This document shows positions 17,288 through 25,300 of a stretch of 56,557 nucleotides of DNA, piece after piece. Source of the stretch: an uncultured Fluviicola sp. (GTDB lineage Bacteria > Bacteroidota > Bacteroidia > Flavobacteriales_D > Crocinitomicaceae); NCBI GenBank assembly GCA_913009205.1, contig CAJVYC010000017.1, positions 1 through 56,557 of the forward strand, written 5' to 3'. Position numbers and translations under genes: made by a program. The notes below the pieces were generated by a model that was not told where the DNA came from, ran no database searches, and worked only from the letters and a program-made list of their open reading frames with translations. Every line of letters begins with the position of its first letter. The stretch's first letter is position 1.

Positions 17288-20107
17288 TTAATTTTTAATA
17301 ACTCTCACTCGAGCCGTAATTCCGTTATTTGCTTTGATCTCCAGAATATATGTTCCACGCGCTCCGTCAAGAGTTAAATCAATTGTACTTGATGATGCGA
17401 TTTGTTTCGTATCAATTATTTGACCTAGTGCATTGGTAACTCGAACCTCTATATTCGAATATTCAGCTCCTAAATCAACAGTCACTTCTTGATTCGTTGG
17501 ATTTGGATAGACATTGATAGCTGTTCCAAAATTGTTTTCAAGAATTCCAGCTGCACTTACATTCATGCAAGCTGAAGTATCTGAACAACCATTTTCCGTT
17601 ACAATTACAGCGTAATCTCCTTCAGCAGTTGCCGTATACGTTTGACTTGTTTCTCCTGCAATTAAACTATAATTGTCATTGCAATCAACCCATGCATAAG
17701 TTGCTCCGGCGAGATCTGCCGTTAACGTGACATCGTCTATGAAGCTTACAGAAACATTAACAATTCCCGAAGGCATATCGAAAGCTTCAACTTGATCCGT
17801 TCTGCTGTTCGCACTTCCTTGACTTGCAGAGTTTCCTAAACCTCTATTTGCAAATACATTCCAAATAAGACATTGGTTCGCTCCTCCGTTCAATAACATA
17901 TCTGCTTGTAAAATTGCGTCACGACCATCGACAAAACCAGGACCACAAGGTTGTAATTTCAATCCTTGAATTACCAGTTCCATTGCGATGTTGTTCCCTC
18001 CTGTCCCATTATATAAATCAGCATCATAACCATAAGCGTCAATCAATGCCCAAGATAAATCCCAAAGCATTGTACACCAAACAAATCCAATACCATGAGG
18101 TTCAGAAATATTTGTTGGGAATCCAGCTCCGTCCCAGTTAGAAGCGTCATACGTGAAATCATTCACTGCGAAATCTGTGTTGTAAGGAACTGGACGAATA
18201 CCGAATCCATTCGTAGCTTCTCCAGTTACAAAAGTTCCAATACCTCTATTATCTGTGGCAAGATCTCCTGGCTCAATTGTTAACATTAAACCAAACCAAT
18301 CTGACCAACCTTCACCCATTTGTTCTGCATTACCTAAACAATTAGAGCTTGCCGAACCACCCGTCAATCTTGTTGAGATTCCGTGACCATATTCATGGGA
18401 AATAATTCCGTTGTCAAAATCACCATCCAATTCAAATGCTTGCGCATCAACGATCGTTCCGTTAACAGTTGCTCCACCTTCAATTGCAGCAATCATTGCT
18501 TCACCATCAGCGTTACTTACCATAATAGCAGGAATTGTAATTGAAGGTTGTGTACCTCCCATTGTAATTGGAGGTGCTCCAACGATATTATTTACCATAA
18601 TCACTGCTGCCGCTCCTGCATTTTGTGCATTTTGAACTTTATCAACGAATAGACAATCGCCTCTTCGGATGATACAAATATTTCCTGTCAATGCCGCTCC
18701 ATTAACTGGAGACTCACACGCGTCGTAATCTTCAACTCCTGCGTTGTCATCATAAATTATTATATCCGTTGTTAATGGTACCATTGGAACAGCTCCACCA
18801 AACTGAGCTGGCAATGCCGTGTATGCTCCTGCAATTCCTCCTGGTGCATTGATCGTTAATAAATCAGCGGGTGCATCCCACAAATACATTTGCATTCTAG
18901 GATTCTGTCCATCTACTGGTGTTGCAAAGTTTGCGTTATTTGTTCCTCCACCATCTTGTGCTTCGGCATAAACTTCATCAGAACTTAAACCACCATTTGC
19001 ATACGAATTCGCTTGGAAGTTACCACTTGCTTCATCAAAACCGTAGTGGTACCAAACGTCGTGCATAATATTGTTCATGTAGAACAAGTTCGTAATTGCT
19101 GCATCCCAATATAAATTTGCCGCTTGATTCGGGTTTAATGGGTAATCAAAACTTAAAGAAGCTCCTCCATCTGGCCAATATCCAAATCCGTTATCAGCGT
19201 TTAGGTCTTCCGACGCTCTAACGTTATTCCCTCTTGTTACGGTAAATTCATTTCCAGGTGTCCCACTGATATCGTGCCATCCATGCGGAGAAGCAGTAGC
19301 ATCCGAAGGCCCAACAACTAAAGTTCTAGGTCCGTGGTTTGGACTTTCTGTTGGGATTGCATAAACACGGTATTCATCCGTAGCTGGAGGTGGCGCTGGA
19401 GCCGCTAAAGGGCTTCCAACAGGAATGTTTGGTTTGTAATGTGGTCCAGGTGTATATGAATTTTGAGCATATCCATCGCTGTCAAATTCACAAGACGTAA
19501 CCCAATCCCCTTTGTTAATCTCTGCTCCTGTTGTTGCATCAATACGAATACTCCACCAGTGGTTACCAGAAAGTTCATAAATACTTAAATCCCAAGCCAA
19601 TTTGATAACGTCTCCGTCTGGAACGTAAACCAATTTAACTGGAATGTCTTCTTGTGACATTGATCCTTTTTTGTAAAGAGAAATTCCATTTTCAGTACGA
19701 ATCAATTCCGCCGGAGCGTTTTGTCGAATTCCAAGTGCTTTACAAGCTGCTGAAATCGCTTCGACTTGATTCATTGAAGGACTTGATGTGTTGATTTTTC
19801 CTTCAACATCATTAACCAATCGATTGCCCCCTAGAACAACTCCATTTTCATTGATTGCAAAATTGACGATTGCATTAAAGACTTCAATGTTGTTATGTGT
19901 TTGTAATAGGTAGACATAGCTAATGTTCGAACTTTTGTCATCGTGTTGGTTGTAAATCTTCCAATTTTTGGCATCTGCTTTCGTAATGCCTAAGTCTTTA
20001 GCGTGATCGTTAAGATAATTTTGAATTTGCGGTTCATGCTTCTGGGCAAAAGAATTTAGACCGAGTGCAAGCACTGCAAAGAAAAGGTTTAGAGCTTTCT
20101 TTTTCAT
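17288..20107 (-). CDS. T9SS-exported M36 (fungalysin) metalloprotease with PA domain
   Basis: A 939-residue secreted zinc protease. Signal peptide to 'LNSFAQ' (residue 22). An FTP/PepSY-type propeptide covers about 30-200 and should keep the enzyme inactive until export. The M36 catalytic domain spans about 240-800, with the zinc motif H571-E572-Y-G-H575 and the downstream glutamate E599 in 'EGWSDWFGLM'. A protease-associated (PA) domain is inserted before the active site (about 450-550, 'ICIIRRGDCLFVDKVQNA'). An Ig-like module ('IAGETSQTYTATAEGDYAVI') and a type A T9SS domain ('VYPNPTNQEVTVDL') close it. All key catalytic residues are present. Probable role: extracellular protein digestion. 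It is the first gene of a two-gene operon. Confidence 0.94.
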   Translation of the reverse strand: MKKKALNLFFAVLALGLNSFAQKHEPQIQNYLNDHAKDLGITKADAKNWKIYNQHDDKSSNISYVYLLQTHNNIEVFNAIVNFAINENGVVLGGNRLVNDVEGKINTSSPSMNQVEAISAACKALGIRQNAPAELIRTENGISLYKKGSMSQEDIPVKLVYVPDGDVIKLAWDLSIYELSGNHWWSIRIDATTGAEINKGDWVTSCEFDSDGYAQNSYTPGPHYKPNIPVGSPLAAPAPPPATDEYRVYAIPTESPNHGPRTLVVGPSDATASPHGWHDISGTPGNEFTVTRGNNVRASEDLNADNGFGYWPDGGASLSFDYPLNPNQAANLYWDAAITNLFYMNNIMHDVWYHYGFDEASGNFQANSYANGGLSSDEVYAEAQDGGGTNNANFATPVDGQNPRMQMYLWDAPADLLTINAPGGIAGAYTALPAQFGGAVPMVPLTTDIIIYDDNAGVEDYDACESPVNGAALTGNICIIRRGDCLFVDKVQNAQNAGAAAVIMVNNIVGAPPITMGGTQPSITIPAIMVSNADGEAMIAAIEGGATVNGTIVDAQAFELDGDFDNGIISHEYGHGISTRLTGGSASSNCLGNAEQMGEGWSDWFGLMLTIEPGDLATDNRGIGTFVTGEATNGFGIRPVPYNTDFAVNDFTYDASNWDGAGFPTNISEPHGIGFVWCTMLWDLSWALIDAYGYDADLYNGTGGNNIAMELVIQGLKLQPCGPGFVDGRDAILQADMLLNGGANQCLIWNVFANRGLGNSASQGSANSRTDQVEAFDMPSGIVNVSVSFIDDVTLTADLAGATYAWVDCNDNYSLIAGETSQTYTATAEGDYAVIVTENGCSDTSACMNVSAAGILENNFGTAINVYPNPTNQEVTVDLGAEYSNIEVRVTNALGQIIDTKQIASSSTIDLTLDGARGTYILEIKANNGITARVRVIKN

Positions 20108-20314
20108 AAGTACAGAGTAATTAATTAAACCAATTGGGAACAGTTCTATGCGGCTATTAGAATGAATAAGCGCATTAAAGAAGTCAATCGCAAAATTGAT
20201 TATAACAGTTTTTAAATTTTAGCTTCCCTAAAAATAATCATTTTAGATGAATTATTGGAATACGCACTTGGGAAGATATGCTATTAAACCTCTGTACCCC
20301 ATACTAAATAGGCC

Positions 20315-20803
20315 TCAGGCAACATTAAAATAAATCCAAGTAAGCACAGAATAGCGCGCCAACTTTCCGATTAACATCATTATGGCCAAAGGAATGAATT
20401 TGACTCTGAAAAAGCCAAGAACCGCAATCATTGGATCACCGATAAAAGGAACCCAAGAAATAAGTCCAAGGTAAATTCCCCATTTTGAAAATCGCGTTTC
20501 CCAATTGTTAATCTTTTTCTGATTGAGCCTAGACCGCTTAATGATAAAGTCAGAATGGCTGTAATAACCTATTGCATAATTAGTAAGTCCACCGAGTAAA
20601 TTACCTGCTGTTGCAACGATTAAAACCGGAGCGACTAACAATCCAGCACTATAAGCTCCTACAACTGTAAGTTCAGATGGGAATGGAAGGATCGTAGCCG
20701 ACAAAAATGTAGCGATAAATAAGCCGATATATCCAAGTTCAATGAGGTCCACTAGAGAATAATTTCTTCCCAAAAGTATAAAAATCGAAAGAGGCCGAAG
20801 CAT
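20315..20803 (-). CDS. YqaA/DedA-like membrane protein (VTT domain)
   Basis: A small integral membrane protein with 4-5 hydrophobic segments. 'FLSATILPFPSE' near the N-terminus and a 'G..LGG..NY.IGYY' loop are typical of the YqaA branch of the DedA/VTT family; relatives transport or scramble phospholipids or polyprenyl phosphates, but YqaA itself has no settled function. The ATG at 20803 gives 162 residues. A GTG at 20752 would give 145, closer to E. coli YqaA (about 142). The minus strand also has an exact -7 box, TACTTTTG (20771-20778), between the two, which would favour the GTG start. The divergent small gene starts 57 bases away. Confidence 0.75.
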   Translation of the reverse strand: MLRPLSIFILLGRNYSLVDLIELGYIGLFIATFLSATILPFPSELTVVGAYSAGLLVAPVLIVATAGNLLGGLTNYAIGYYSHSDFIIKRSRLNQKKINNWETRFSKWGIYLGLISWVPFIGDPMIAVLGFFRVKFIPLAIMMLIGKLARYSVLTWIYFNVA

Positions 20804-20816
20804 AAAGGGGGTTTTG

Positions 20817-20824
20817 TATATTTG
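20817..20824 (+). promoter_or_regulatory. -7 promoter element for the small 82-residue gene
   Basis: TATATTTG is an exact match to TAnnTTTG, ending 35 bases before the ATG at 20860. No TTG lies at the optimal upstream spacing. Confidence 0.4.
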
Positions 20825-20859
20825 GAGTACAAAGACACCGACCCGATTAATATTGAACT

Positions 20860-21108
20860 ATGCCAGTACTCAAAAAACTAGACAACGAATTTTTGATTTA
20901 CGAAGAAACTGAATTATCCCTGCTTGTCGCGGTCCGAAAATCGGATCAATCGAAGATTAAAAAGTACTGGAAGTCCAAGGATAAGGCGAATGAAGAACAG
21001 ATGATTGCTGGATTTCCTTTTATCCAAACAGAGGAGCAGGATTCACTTAAAATAGATTTCGATACGGAAAAGGAATATGAAATATTGAACTTGAAAAAGT
21101 TTGATTGA
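20860..21108 (+). CDS. Small hypothetical protein
   Basis: An 82-residue, charged, soluble protein beginning 'MPVLKKLDNEFLIYEETELS'. It has no signal peptide, membrane segment or motif I recognise. Coding is supported by a -7 promoter box 36 bases upstream, an ATG start, sensible composition and tight packing: its stop lies only seven bases from the convergent helicase stop. Function unknown. Confidence 0.6.
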   Translation: MPVLKKLDNEFLIYEETELSLLVAVRKSDQSKIKKYWKSKDKANEEQMIAGFPFIQTEEQDSLKIDFDTEKEYEILNLKKFD

Positions 21109-21115
21109 ATCAGGA

Positions 21116-22948
21116 CTACTCCATTAATTCCCAGGCGCTTCTATACCCGTCTTGATTTTCCATATACTCTAAGAATGAGCCGTAAAAAGGATCTTGACCA
21201 ATCGTTGAACTGTCGCCAATTACAAACAAACGTTCTTTCGCACGGGTAATTGCAACATTCATCCTTCGGTAATCTTTCAAGAAACCAATTACCGCATCTG
21301 GATTGGATCGCACCAAAGAAATCACGATTGTATCGCGCTCCTGCCCCTGAAAACTATCGATTGTACTAATTCGCAGTTTTTTTGAAAGTTGGTCTTTGGC
21401 CAATTGAACTTGTCCGGCGTAAGGTGATATCAAAGCTGAATTGGAAAGGTTAATATTTTCCATTTCAAACAATTTCTCAAGAATGGAGAGTTCTCCTTCG
21501 TTGATCAAACTTCCACCGTCTTTCCCTGATTTCTCTTCAAAACCCGTTCCAACTGTATCGAAGAATGTGATATGATTCCCCACATTCTTTTGCGCCTCAG
21601 GTGTGATCAATTCTCCTTTATAGAAATAGTCGCTTGAAAAATCGGCTATTGCTTTGCGCATTCTATATTGGGTATTCAAAAAATGAATGTTTTTACAATT
21701 CTTAAAACAACGCTCTAATATTGAAATATTAAAGCCTTCTTTTTGCGCACCTCTTGAAAGAACTGTTGGAGGCAATTGAAATGGATCTCCGGCCAACACC
21801 CACGATTTCGCGAATGGAAACACAACCCAAGCAAATGGCTCAATGGCCTGCCCCGACTCGTCCATAACCAATGTATCGAATTCAGATTCTGTCTTTAAAA
21901 AGTTGCACAATCCGATTGGCGTTCCTAAAACGACATCTGCTTTATCGAACAATTTAGAATCAAAATGGTCTCTGATATCGCGAATTTCTTTTCGAATTCG
22001 TTTGACTTCTTTGAACAGCAAGGACTTTTGAGCGCGTTCTTCTTTACCAAATCTACGCTTGTATTGAAAGGCCATCTTTCTGAACTCTTCGGCTTGAATT
22101 TTCAAACGTTTGATTTCCTTCTGCACTTTTGATTCGCGCATTTTTCCTTCGCTTGTAAACGGAAAAATGATACCATCTACTTTAAGCGTATTTCCAACGC
22201 GAAGGATGTTCACTTTATTTTCAACCAGCCCTTTTGCAATATTATCAACCGCGGTATTGCTCGGTGCTGTAACTAAAATTCGTTTTCCAACTTTGATTTG
22301 TTGTAGAATCCCTTCAATTAATGTTGTTGTCTTTCCCGTTCCTGGAGGTCCGTGTAGAATAATTAAGTCGTCGTTATTTACAATTCCTTCAACGGCGTTC
22401 TTTTGACTTTCATTCAAGTCGTTGTTTTGAAACGTCAATTTTGATTCCACAGAAGTCTTAGTTCCAAAGGCATCGTTTCCATGAATATTCTTGAACATTG
22501 AAAACAAACGAAAATTGCCATTTAAGTCTGTAATCGCCGACTTCATTACTTCACTTGTGTATTGATCTGGGGCCAATTTGATCCCAACACCTTTGTCTTC
22601 TATCCAATCTGGAAACTCCGGTGCGAAAAGTCGAAATGAACCTTTCTTTCCTTCCATTCCAATAAAAACTCCTTTTATCGATTCTTCACCTTCAAGAAAG
22701 CACTCGATTGCGCTACTTCCTTTAAAAGAGGACGTTTCCGTAACAAATGGTAACCGAAACTCGATCTCTGGATAGTCTGCATAGCCAAACGATTTACGTG
22801 TTACGTGAATTGGATGTAATGCGACTCCGATGGACTTGAGTTGCTTCAATCCTGATCCAGAGTCTAGCTTAAATCGCTTCTCTTGCTCGCACATTTCCAA
22901 TGAAATGCATTTCAATAAATGGTCTTGATGCGGATGGTTTTCGGCCAT
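21116..22948 (-). CDS. SF1 (Upf1/IGHMBP2-like) helicase
   Basis: A 610-residue superfamily 1B helicase. An N-terminal beta-barrel region (about 20-170) precedes Walker A 'ILHGPPGTGKTTTLIEGI' (residues 200-207 for GPPGTGKT). Motif II is 'LVMDESGQ' (DESG in place of DEAx/DEGx), motif III 'LAGDPFQLPP', motif V 'TIDSFQGQERDTIVISLVR' and motif VI 'VAITRAKERL'. Length and order match bacterial IGHMBP2/SMUBP-2-like helicases, which unwind DNA or RNA 5'-3'. A charged helical insertion lies between motifs Ia and II (about 265-325). A TATCTTTG -7 box lies just upstream. Biological role in bacteria is poorly defined. Confidence 0.9.
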   Translation of the reverse strand: MAENHPHQDHLLKCISLEMCEQEKRFKLDSGSGLKQLKSIGVALHPIHVTRKSFGYADYPEIEFRLPFVTETSSFKGSSAIECFLEGEESIKGVFIGMEGKKGSFRLFAPEFPDWIEDKGVGIKLAPDQYTSEVMKSAITDLNGNFRLFSMFKNIHGNDAFGTKTSVESKLTFQNNDLNESQKNAVEGIVNNDDLIILHGPPGTGKTTTLIEGILQQIKVGKRILVTAPSNTAVDNIAKGLVENKVNILRVGNTLKVDGIIFPFTSEGKMRESKVQKEIKRLKIQAEEFRKMAFQYKRRFGKEERAQKSLLFKEVKRIRKEIRDIRDHFDSKLFDKADVVLGTPIGLCNFLKTESEFDTLVMDESGQAIEPFAWVVFPFAKSWVLAGDPFQLPPTVLSRGAQKEGFNISILERCFKNCKNIHFLNTQYRMRKAIADFSSDYFYKGELITPEAQKNVGNHITFFDTVGTGFEEKSGKDGGSLINEGELSILEKLFEMENINLSNSALISPYAGQVQLAKDQLSKKLRISTIDSFQGQERDTIVISLVRSNPDAVIGFLKDYRRMNVAITRAKERLFVIGDSSTIGQDPFYGSFLEYMENQDGYRSAWELME

Positions 22949-22968
22949 AATTCGTTTACAGATTCGTG

Positions 22969-22976
22969 CAAAGATA
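22969..22976 (-). promoter_or_regulatory. -7 promoter element for the helicase
   Basis: The minus strand reads TATCTTTG, an exact TAnnTTTG match, ending 20 bases before the helicase ATG. This implies a leader of about 14 bases. Confidence 0.45.
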
Positions 22977-23215
22977 GAAATCTGCGAGATTCAATAAGGA
23001 CAATGGCAAAAGAGCTTAGAATTAACTCTCTACGCAAGTAACAATAACAGACTGAAATATTCCTTCAACATTGTAATTGTTTACAACTTCCTTAATGAGG
23101 ATTTCGGTTTTTCTTAGAAGATTTCTCTTCGAACCAATTGCGCTAAAGAATGTTGATTAAGACAATCTTACCAACGTTAGGATTAAAACACGAAATAAAA
23201 ATCAGAGTAAAGAAA

Positions 23216-23917
23216 TTACTCAAGATGGATTAAAATACCATTTGGTTCAAGAGCAAACAAACCGGTTCGTACATTTGCAGCCTTAAGTGCCTCATTTGTC
23301 CATATGTTGCAGGTTCTATACATATGGTATGAATCATTTGCTTCATAGAAATTATCCGACTCAGTGTATCCTTTGTCTGCAATTAAATCGACTTTTCCAT
23401 TTGACTTTTGGAACGTACTTTTCACATATCTTACAATTTTTTTGTATTGCTTTTTGGAAAGATGCACCTTTACACTGGTATATCCATCTTTGTTCAATGC
23501 AATTTGAGGTTCTTCACAATACATGACGTGCATGGCTGCTGCACTTGGAAGGAATGCCGCATTCAACGCTGTTGATACTTTTAATTCTGCCCAAATTGGA
23601 GTATCAAGAAAGAATCCTTTGTCGCCCCATCCGATGGCTATAAATGCATGAGTTTGACTTTCCCCGTATGGATCTACAGGAATGAAATTATTCCAATTTA
23701 TGATACCACTATGAACTGGCATGCAAAGTTCCGTGTGGATTCCGCTGGACCTAACATAAATATCAATGTCTCCCTTGGTATGAATTTCGCCAACAGGAAT
23801 TGCTGCTCCGTATAGGGCTACAACGAAATAGAAAAAAATAAATGCCATGAAGAGTTCCAAAACTCTCGTTATATTTTTGCCTGTCCTAATCCAAAATTGT
23901 TTCTTTTTAATTCTCAT
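23216..23917 (-). CDS. DUF2459/TIGR02117 family membrane-anchored protein
   Basis: A 233-residue protein with a basic N-terminus, one membrane segment (about 17-40) and then a soluble domain. The domain opens 'DIYVRSSGIHTELCMPV' and contains 'AFIAIGWGDKGFFLDTP' and 'YHMYRTCNIWTNEALKAANV'. This is the signature of TIGR02117/DUF2459, first noted near urease operons in alphaproteobacteria; the conserved His and Cys hint at an enzyme, but no activity is established. No urease gene is in the window. A minus-strand coding-like scrap (23022-23156) without start codon lies downstream. Confidence 0.8.
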   Translation of the reverse strand: MRIKKKQFWIRTGKNITRVLELFMAFIFFYFVVALYGAAIPVGEIHTKGDIDIYVRSSGIHTELCMPVHSGIINWNNFIPVDPYGESQTHAFIAIGWGDKGFFLDTPIWAELKVSTALNAAFLPSAAAMHVMYCEEPQIALNKDGYTSVKVHLSKKQYKKIVRYVKSTFQKSNGKVDLIADKGYTESDNFYEANDSYHMYRTCNIWTNEALKAANVRTGLFALEPNGILIHLE

Positions 23918-24020
23918 CTAATCAATGTAACTCGTTGAATGAATTCATCTGTTTTCAGAATGTAAAATACGAATTTAAGGCTTGAAAATTTCAATCGGAC
24001 GAAATAATACGATTGAATTG

Positions 24021-24143
24021 TTATTCGCAAAGTTGTCTTTTACTTTTCGCTTCCGCTAAAAAAATCTCATTTTGACTCTCAATATCCGCCATTTGAAACT
24101 GAAAAATTTTAACTTTTTCTGCATCTGTAAATTTAACATTCAA
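24021..24143 (-). CDS. Possible 40-codon ORF overlapping the dinB stop
   Basis: A TTG (24143) overlapping the dinB TGA opens a 40-codon frame to TAA: 'NVKFTDAEKVKIFQFQMADI' then a helical charged tail ending 'KRQLCE'. The composition looks coding and the overlap would couple it to dinB, but the start is not ATG, there is no recognised domain, and a random frame of this length is possible. Confidence 0.22.
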   Translation of the reverse strand: MNVKFTDAEKVKIFQFQMADIESQNEIFLAEAKSKRQLCE

Positions 24144-25225
24144 AATTCAATCCCTAACTGAACGGAGACACTTTTCACTTCGTCGTTAATATTCAGTTTG
24201 GTTAAAGAGATTCCTAGAAGTCGAACCGGTTTATCTAAAGGACTTTTTCGAATCAAACTATCGACAATTGGTTTGATTTCTACTTTATTATCTATGTATT
24301 CGTTCACGGTTTTGCTTCTCGTTTGCTGTGTGAAATCGCTGAATTTTATTTTAACAGTAATCGTTTTTCCTCTGACCTCACTGGACTTGATTCGCTTTTC
24401 CAAAATCTCCGCGATCTTATCCAAATGCTCAAGAATAAACTTTTCTGAATCCAAATCCTTTTCAAACGTTCGCTCCGCAGCAATTGACTTTCGAACTCTA
24501 TCTGGTGTAACTTCACTTTTCTGAATACCGCGTACAATGTTGTAAAAGTGTGCCCCCGATTTCCCAAAATGCTGCTTGAGATACGGCAAGGACTTTTCCT
24601 TTAAATCAACTCCTCTGAATATTCCATGGAGCTTCATTTTATCCGCAGTGACTTTCCCTACTCCAAAGAATTTTTCAATTTGCAAGTTCTTTAAAAAGTC
24701 TAAAACGTCTTCTGGTGGAATTGTTTTTTGTCCATTCGGCTTGTTAATATCCGATGCAATTTTTGCGGTAAACTTATTCACTGAAATTCCAGCGGAAGCC
24801 GTTAAACCAACTTCATGATAAATTCTGTAACGAATTTCTTCAGCCAACAAAGTTGCTGAAGGATGGCCAATTTTATTTTCTGTAACATCTAGAAATGCTT
24901 CATCCAAGGACAAAGGTTCTACCAATTCAGTATAATCGTGGAAAATAGAACGGATTTGTTCTGAAATCTGCTTGTAGCGTTCAAATCGAGGGCTAACAAA
25001 AATTAATTCTGGACACCTTCTTGCTGCAACTATTGAAGCCATTGCGGACCGAACACCAAACTTTCTTGCTTCATAACTTGCCGCTGCAACAACGCCTCTT
25101 TGCTTACTTCCTCCAACGGCAATCGGTTTCCCCCTCAACGCTGGATTGTCCAATTGTTCCACTGACGCATAAAACGCGTCCATATCGACATGGATTATCT
25201 TTCTAATAGGGATTTCGTCGCTCAC
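24140..25225 (-). CDS. dinB: DNA polymerase IV (Y-family)
   Basis: A 361-residue translesion DNA polymerase. The catalytic acidic residues are present: D14 in 'HVDMDAFYASVE' and D108-E109 in 'LSLDEAFLDV'. The palm and finger motif 'VVAAASYEARKFGVRSAM', the thumb helix-hairpin-helix ('KFFGVGKVTADKMKLHGI') and the little-finger domain follow in the usual order and length. It copies damaged DNA at the cost of fidelity. No LexA-type operator is evident upstream, and a convergent or divergent partner is not implied by context; the next gene upstream is on the other strand. Confidence 0.95.
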   Translation of the reverse strand: MSDEIPIRKIIHVDMDAFYASVEQLDNPALRGKPIAVGGSKQRGVVAAASYEARKFGVRSAMASIVAARRCPELIFVSPRFERYKQISEQIRSIFHDYTELVEPLSLDEAFLDVTENKIGHPSATLLAEEIRYRIYHEVGLTASAGISVNKFTAKIASDINKPNGQKTIPPEDVLDFLKNLQIEKFFGVGKVTADKMKLHGIFRGVDLKEKSLPYLKQHFGKSGAHFYNIVRGIQKSEVTPDRVRKSIAAERTFEKDLDSEKFILEHLDKIAEILEKRIKSSEVRGKTITVKIKFSDFTQQTRSKTVNEYIDNKVEIKPIVDSLIRKSPLDKPVRLLGISLTKLNINDEVKSVSVQLGIEF

Positions 25226-25300
25226 AATTGCAAGTTAGTGATTCCATTTTTTCCTTAATTCAAAATTCAATAACTTTACTTAAAATATAACTACCTCAGC

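Noticed and set aside
23022-23156. Minus-strand coding-like scrap ending 'FQSVIVTCVES'
   Set aside because: 44 codons without any start codon and no recognised family; may be debris but cannot be told from chance.
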